Shown piece after piece: positions 18,713 to 22,811 of a stretch of DNA of 22,811 nt (positions within the stretch are counted from its first letter, which is position 1; each line of letters opens with the position of its first letter). Both the position numbers and the translations under genes were made by a program. This DNA is from Entrophospora sp. SA101. Taxonomy: Eukaryota; Glomeromycota; Glomeromycetes; Entrophosporales; Entrophosporaceae. The DNA lies in the NCBI GenBank assembly GCA_958430865.1, contig CAUDNR010002890.1:158117-180927 (forward strand), given 5' to 3'. The notes under the pieces were generated by a model. That model was not told the DNA's origin. It worked only from the letters and a program-made list of their open reading frames with translations, and made no database searches.

Positions 18713-18954
18713 GAATTTTATTTGTGCTCCCGAATGGTTTTATCGTAAGTTAAATATTAATATTCTCAACTGATTTTTTTTTTCGAATGAATTTTTTATA
18801 TCGTAGGTTTTTTTATTAGAGATCTGCCAAAGATCTACAAAAGTTCAACACATTATTGAAATCCTGTTATAACTAGGTTCGACTGTAGATAAATTATCTT
18901 TTTTTTTAGTAAAAATGTCTTGTAAACCTTATTAGATTTTTATATTCATATATT

Positions 18955-19176
18955 ATGGAACGTGTAAATCTTAAAACAATACCAACAATTGTGCAAAATG
19001 TGAAGGAAGAAGATATAGATGAGGATTATTCAGAGTTTATACCATTGAATAAACCTAAAAACTATAATGTTGAAAAATTAATAAAAATGTCGGCAATGGC
19101 TTGTGCATGTACATTCGGGGTTGGGAGTCATTTTGCGATACATATAATAGGTCCCTTAAAAGGGATATTAATGGAG
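18955..19176 (+). pseudogene. Orphan first exon of an MFS transporter
   Basis: From ATG 18955, 74 residues: an acidic cytosolic leader (VKEEDIDEDYSEFIPLNKP), then LIKMSAMACACTFGVGSHFA and IHIIGPLKGILME, which resembles the first transmembrane segment and following loop of fungal MFS carriers of the MFSD1-like type. The exon ends in phase 0 at a 5' splice site GTATGA (19177). No second exon follows: within about 50 bases the DNA becomes the minus-strand TOP2 gene. Nothing on the plus strand to the right continues the transporter, although a gene of the same superfamily lies at 21.9-22.8 kb in the opposite direction. This looks like a gene broken in its first intron. It could be expressed as a short peptide, but a working carrier is impossible. 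Confidence 0.65.
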
Positions 19177-19225
19177 GTATGATATAAGTTTCTACATCTA
19201 CATTTACCCTTTTTCTAAACTTTTT

Positions 19226-21435
19226 ATAAACTCTGATCCAAGACTTACGTTCATCGGCATTCTTTTTAGCGAACGCCATGTCGATAAGTTTGTGGTCTTC
19301 ATCATCCATTGGCTTGAATTTTTTAACGTGTTTACCCAAGTCATTGAAATATTCTCTAGCTTCCTCAGATGTGCTGGTCCCAAGCCCTTTGTAATATTTA
19401 ATGGTCCATCCTTTTCCGTTATCGTTACTGTTTTTCCATTCCTCAAGCTCTCGTAATGTATAGAATGGTATACTTGTTTTATTTTTTGAACATTTCACAA
19501 TTGGCGTGATGAACTCTTGCAAGAAACCAGGTTGCTTTAACAATGAGGGATAGAAATGGTCAAAGAAATTGATGATCAACCCTTTAATATGGCTGCCGTC
19601 AAGATCTTGGTCCGTCATTATCATCAATTTCCCATAACGCAAGTCCTTTAGTGAATCATATTTTTTATCATGCTGCAAACCAAGTATTCGCTTTAGAGCT
19701 TGAATCTCTTTATTTTCTGCCACTTGTTTTACAGATGCATCTCTCACATTTAACAGTTTACCCCGTAAGGGGTAAACTCCCCAGTTGTTATGCCCTACAA
19801 CATCAAAGCCAGCCAAGGCCAAGGCTTTTGCCGAGTCGCCTTCTGTCAGCACCAATGTGCAGTTACATGCATTTTTTGTCCCGGCGTTTACTGCATCATC
19901 TAATTTTTCTACGTTGACTGTATTTTTTTTGGCGCCATCTGTTTTCTTTAGTACTTGGACTTGCTTTGACTTGAGATCATTCACAATACTCTCTATGATG
20001 CCAATCTTTATTGTTTTTTTTATAAAGTCATCATTTATTGTGCATTTTGATCCAAAAGAACTTTGCTTCAATGTCATATATTCTTTTGTTTGAGAGTCAA
20101 AAGTGGGATTTTCAATTAAACAATTAACAAATATCCAGATGTGGTTTCTAACTTGCTGGGGCTTGACCTTAAGATCTTTGTTTTTCTTTTCAATATGTTC
20201 GGCAAGTTTTGTGGTGATTTGTTCAGTAACATGTTTAACGTGAAGTCCACCTTTAGATGTGCAAATACTGTTTACAAAGCTTACCTATTTATTATTGTTG
20301 TTGTTTTAGGGAAGGGGAAAAAACGATTATATAAATATTTGTGAGTGAATATTAAATGAGACATCATGAGTGTTATAATATATGGATAAATCTTATCACT
20401 ACTTACTTGTTGGAATTGACCTTCGACACTAGGTGCAATGACAACCTCCCAACGTTCACCAAATTTTTCATGCACAACACTAATTTTTGATGATGCAGCA
20501 TCTGCATTTACCGATTTCAGATACATTTGAACATATTCCTTGAAATTTTTAACTTGTATACGTTTATCATTAAGGAAAACCTTGACATCTTTTACTACTC
20601 CAGCCGTATCATATACTCGTTTATTCAACAAAGCAACAGTATCATCAGTAAATTCAGTCATTCCAAATTTTTCAAGATCAGGATTAAATGATATCTTGGT
20701 GTATTCTTCTTTTTTATTGTAAGCAGTGATTTTTGGACTATCAGTTTTTCTCATGTTTTCTGAAAAATTTTGGACATATTTCTTTTTCTGATTTGAGTCA
20801 GCAGTTTCAACAGTGAATTTGGTGCTGAAAATATTTGCAGATTTTGCACCAAGACCATTTCTTCCACCGGTGATTCTTTTTACATCATCGTCATAGTTTG
20901 ATGAAGTCATAAGTTGACCAAACAACATTTCAGGCACATGAACATTAAGATCCTTGTGAATTTCGATTGGAATTCCTTTACCGTTATTGTATATTGAAAT
21001 ATGTCCTTTTTCTTTATCGATGTTGACTTTGATTGTATTCATTAAAGGATCACGAGCCTATATTATTTGTTATTCGTCATAAATGATTATTGTATATATA
21101 TATTTTTTATTTAATTTAGAAATGTAGAATATAATTAAAAATTATAATCTTTGTTATTATTATTATTAAAAACAAAATTATACCTTATTATCAGCAGCAT
21201 TAACGAGTATTTCATCAAATATTTTAAAGAATCCTGGGACATAAGTAATCTCTTTGTATTCAAGTTTATCTTCTTCAGAATTATAAATCCATTGTTTTTC
21301 TGTGACAGCTTCTACAGAACCAACGTAAGTGTCTGGTCTTTTAAGTACGTGTTCAATAGGTGATAGTTTAATATAGGTTTCTTCGATTGATTTTGAAGAG
21401 GCAATTGTGTTCGAGTTTGAGTTCGAGTTTGACAT
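19226..21435 (-). pseudogene. TOP2: DNA topoisomerase II, 3'-truncated (ATPase and TOPRIM only)
   Basis: Three exons: 21435-21184, 21057-20407 and 20284-19226, with introns of 126 and 122 bp (GTATAA...ATAG; GTAAGT...AATAG), give about 654 residues. Exon 1 has the start of the GHKL ATPase (LSPIEHVLKRPDTYVGSVE; FDEILVNAADNK with the Mg-binding Asn). Exon 2 continues ARDPLMNTIKV, GKGIP and the ATP lid TGGRNGLGAK. Exon 3 begins VSFVNSICTSKGG, then the TOPRIM domain: LTEGDSAKALA, PLRGKLLNVRDA, TDQDLDGSHIKG, and KYYKGLGTSTSEEARE. Homology stops after DERKSWIRVY near 19226. The normal enzyme needs about 500 or more further residues with the winged-helix catalytic Tyr and the C-gate, so this copy cannot cut or pass DNA. 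The frame runs on for 56 unrelated codons to a stop at 19055, antisense to the MFS exon. The first ATG is 21435; the frame upstream of it has no ATG. Coding sequence up to the break is intact, so truncation is recent, or the contig is misjoined. Confidence 0.88.
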
Positions 21436-21455
21436 GTTTGTTTTTTTGCTAAACA

Positions 21456-21536
21456 ATTATAAGTTGTTAAACGATTATAAGTTGTTAAATAATTATAAGT
21501 TGTTAAATAATTATAATAATTATAATAATTATAATA
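21456..21536. repeat. Tandem repeat in TOP2 5' region: 18-bp x3 plus 9-bp x3
   Basis: ATTATAAGTTGTTAAAYR repeats three times with an 18-base period (21456-21509), followed by three TTATAATAA units (21510-21536). The array begins about 20 bases upstream of the TOP2 start codon and so lies in its 5' untranslated region or core promoter. The last two 18-bp units are identical. Confidence 0.85.
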
Positions 21537-21539
21537 AGA

Positions 21540-21905
21540 ACGTAAGTTTTTATTGAATAAACTTCATAAACTTTTTTTTTTCGAGATAAAAAGAGTTAAT
21601 ATACGCGTTTTAGGGAAAACAATAACAATAACTTATTTAAAAAGTTTGTGAAACATTTTGCATGATGTGCACATCCAAGTAACACAAAAATTTGGTGTCA
21701 TAAAATAATTTATTAAATTAATCTATTTTTTAAATTGCAAAATGAATAAATATTAAAAAAATGCATCAAGTATGTTAACTTACAAATTATTAAATTAAGT
21801 ATATGAATACTATTAATTGTTATATATATGTGCGTGTGCGTGCGTGCGTGTTTGTGTCTATATATTTATTTATGCCAGAGAATCTAATCTCTTCTCTATA
21901 AGTAA
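21540..21905. other. Intergenic spacer with (GTGC)n tract
   Basis: No gene between the TOP2 start and the MFS stop. A GTGCGTGTGCGTGC microsatellite occupies about 21829-21856, within the 3' flank of the minus-strand MFS gene. The rest is A/T-rich. Confidence 0.7.
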
Positions 21906-21910
21906 ATGAA

Positions 21911-22811
21911 TCATTCAGAGTTGTTATGACCAGTAGCATGTACTCCGGCCTTTTCAAAAGCAACAATCGCAAAGGTTAACCAACAAATTAATAACAATAA
22001 GGCAATTATTCCAATATAAACTATTGTTCTCTTTTTCTTTTTTGACAATGCTGTTTTAACGAATGTTATTTCATCTTCTATGACCACCATTCGCATACTT
22101 TCACTGCTTTGCATTTCTTCCATTTCTTTATCAACTTCAACTTCGTCGTCATCATCATTTTCTTTTAATTTATCATAATTATCAAAATCATGATGAATTT
22201 CATTATTGTAACCATCATCCTTTGAATTTATATTACCATCTCTATATTTCTTATCTGCCCACCAAAATACCAAACTGCTTAAAAGTAAAAGAAAACTTAG
22301 GATGGCAAACATTCTTAAAGCCACTAAATCATCATCCTCATGTCCATATTCAATTCCGTTACTAATTTCGTATTTTTTCCTTTTAACATGTTCATCTAAT
22401 AAAAGTCCTGCAAATGTCTGAGTTAATGTTGCCCCAATATTATCAACACTTTTTAATAATCCAAGCCCAGTTGATACATGTTTTGTCAATAATGGTACTA
22501 AGGTGACAAGTGTTAATGGAACTGAGGCGTATGCAAATGCAAAAAGTAGAATTGGTGGATATGAATGAACCAATTTTGGTGGTAGTAAAAATAACAAAAA
22601 TGTCATTAAAATTGCTGCAGATCCGGAAATTACTATAGATACAATTGTTTTTAAGTTTATTAATAATATTGTTCGTTGTTGTTGTTTTTAAATGTATATA
22701 AATGATTAATTTTTCTTACGTATATACAATCTCATCCCATATTTATCCATAAATAATCCCAAAAATGGGTATAATATTACAGGTATTAATAATATTATAG
22801 ATGCGTCCCAT
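21911..22811 (-). CDS. MFS transporter, MFSD1-like, C-terminal half (partial)
   Basis: The gene enters from the right edge. Exon 22811-22720 encodes a membrane segment and the MFS signature A loop (GLFMDKYGMRLYI). An 87-bp intron (GTAAGA...TATAG, 22719-22633) joins it in frame to the last exon 22632-21911, beginning LISGSAAILMTFLLFLLPP. Further membrane segments are near YPPILLFAFAYASVPLTLV, SVDNIGATLTQTFAGLLLDE, LRMFAILSFLLLLSSLVFWW and, last, VYIGIIALLLLICWLTFAIV. Between the last two is a long acidic cytosolic loop (DDDDEVEVDKEMEEM). The protein ends HNNSE, stop at 21911-21913. The arrangement matches the second half of a 12-helix major facilitator carrier; resemblance to MFSD1 (lysosomal dipeptide carrier in animals) is by pattern only. 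The splice is supported by restored hydrophobic continuity. No defects seen. Confidence 0.8.

Larger units (their letters stand above)
17243..18885. mobile_element. 1.64-kb non-autonomous element with pogo/Tc1-like ends
   Basis: The left end CAGTCAAACCTCGT and the reversed right end CAGTCGAACCTAGT match with two differences. Both are flanked by TA (17241-17242, 18886-18887). The same terminal family bounds the 139-bp MITE at 8.4 kb. No transposase frame exists inside, so the element either lost its gene or is a chimera of smaller insertions. The interior carries a GC-rich inverted repeat at 18.26-18.33 kb, an AT palindrome at 18.67-18.71 kb, and scattered TTCTCGAATGATTTTA repeats (about 18600-18645), with weaker versions to 18800. 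Confidence 0.6.

Noticed and set aside
19243..19249. GTAAGT on the minus strand within the last TOP2 codons as the true exon end
   Set aside because: Reading continues KSWIRVY in agreement with the KEWLRQY-type sequence of other TOP2 proteins past this point, so it is coding here. No downstream TOP2 exon is visible either way.
19204..20344. Extra plus- and minus-strand frames across TOP2
   Set aside because: Shadows of the TOP2 reading frame or its introns.
1..22811. CRISPR array, rRNA, tRNA or bacterial operon
   Set aside because: No regularly spaced identical repeats with unique spacers, no rRNA or tRNA fold signatures, and gene structure is intron-bearing eukaryotic.

Overview
This is a eukaryotic nuclear window, most likely from an arbuscular-mycorrhizal fungus of the Glomeromycotina (Rhizophagus-like). 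The DNA is strongly AT-rich with long A/T runs. Genes carry short GT-AG introns of about 85-126 bp. An HMG-box gene of the kind expanded in these fungi, an ML-domain lipid-binding gene, and many degenerate transposons all fit. The genus is inferred, not proven.

Left end (1-2.4 kb): microsatellites, then a minus-strand HMG-box gene whose 5' exon(s) cannot be placed. From 2.4 to 8.6 kb lies a nested transposon graveyard: a dispersed repeat (second copy at 16.0 kb), a foldback palindrome at 3.3 kb, a perfect 594-bp tandem duplication carrying a retrotransposon-like fragment, a 576-bp MITE, a broken DDE transposase interrupted by a 206-bp MITE, and a 139-bp hairpin MITE. From 8.6 to 10.9 kb there are unrecognised coding-like fragments, a 10-base assembly gap (10192-10201) and a minus-strand coiled-coil pseudogene. 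From about 11.0 to 12.54 kb the base composition changes to near-balanced, CpG-containing, random-looking sequence without a gene. AT-rich sequence then continues to 14.5 kb.

Right half: a complete two-exon ML-domain (NPC2/PITP-like) gene on the minus strand (14531-15170); the second copy of the dispersed repeat; a 1.64-kb non-autonomous element with pogo/Tc1-like ends (17243-18885); an orphan plus-strand first exon of an MFS transporter (18955-19176); DNA topoisomerase II on the minus strand (19226-21435), intact for the ATPase and TOPRIM halves but cut off before the cleavage domain; and the 3' half of an MFS transporter (21911-22811, minus) that runs off the window edge.

There is no operon logic. 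The genes are independent. The most notable features are the rearrangement junction that joins half a TOP2 gene to half an MFS gene (19177-19225), the foreign-looking island at 11-12.5 kb, and the nested-insertion history of the 4-8.5 kb block. I did not find a convincing new functional system.
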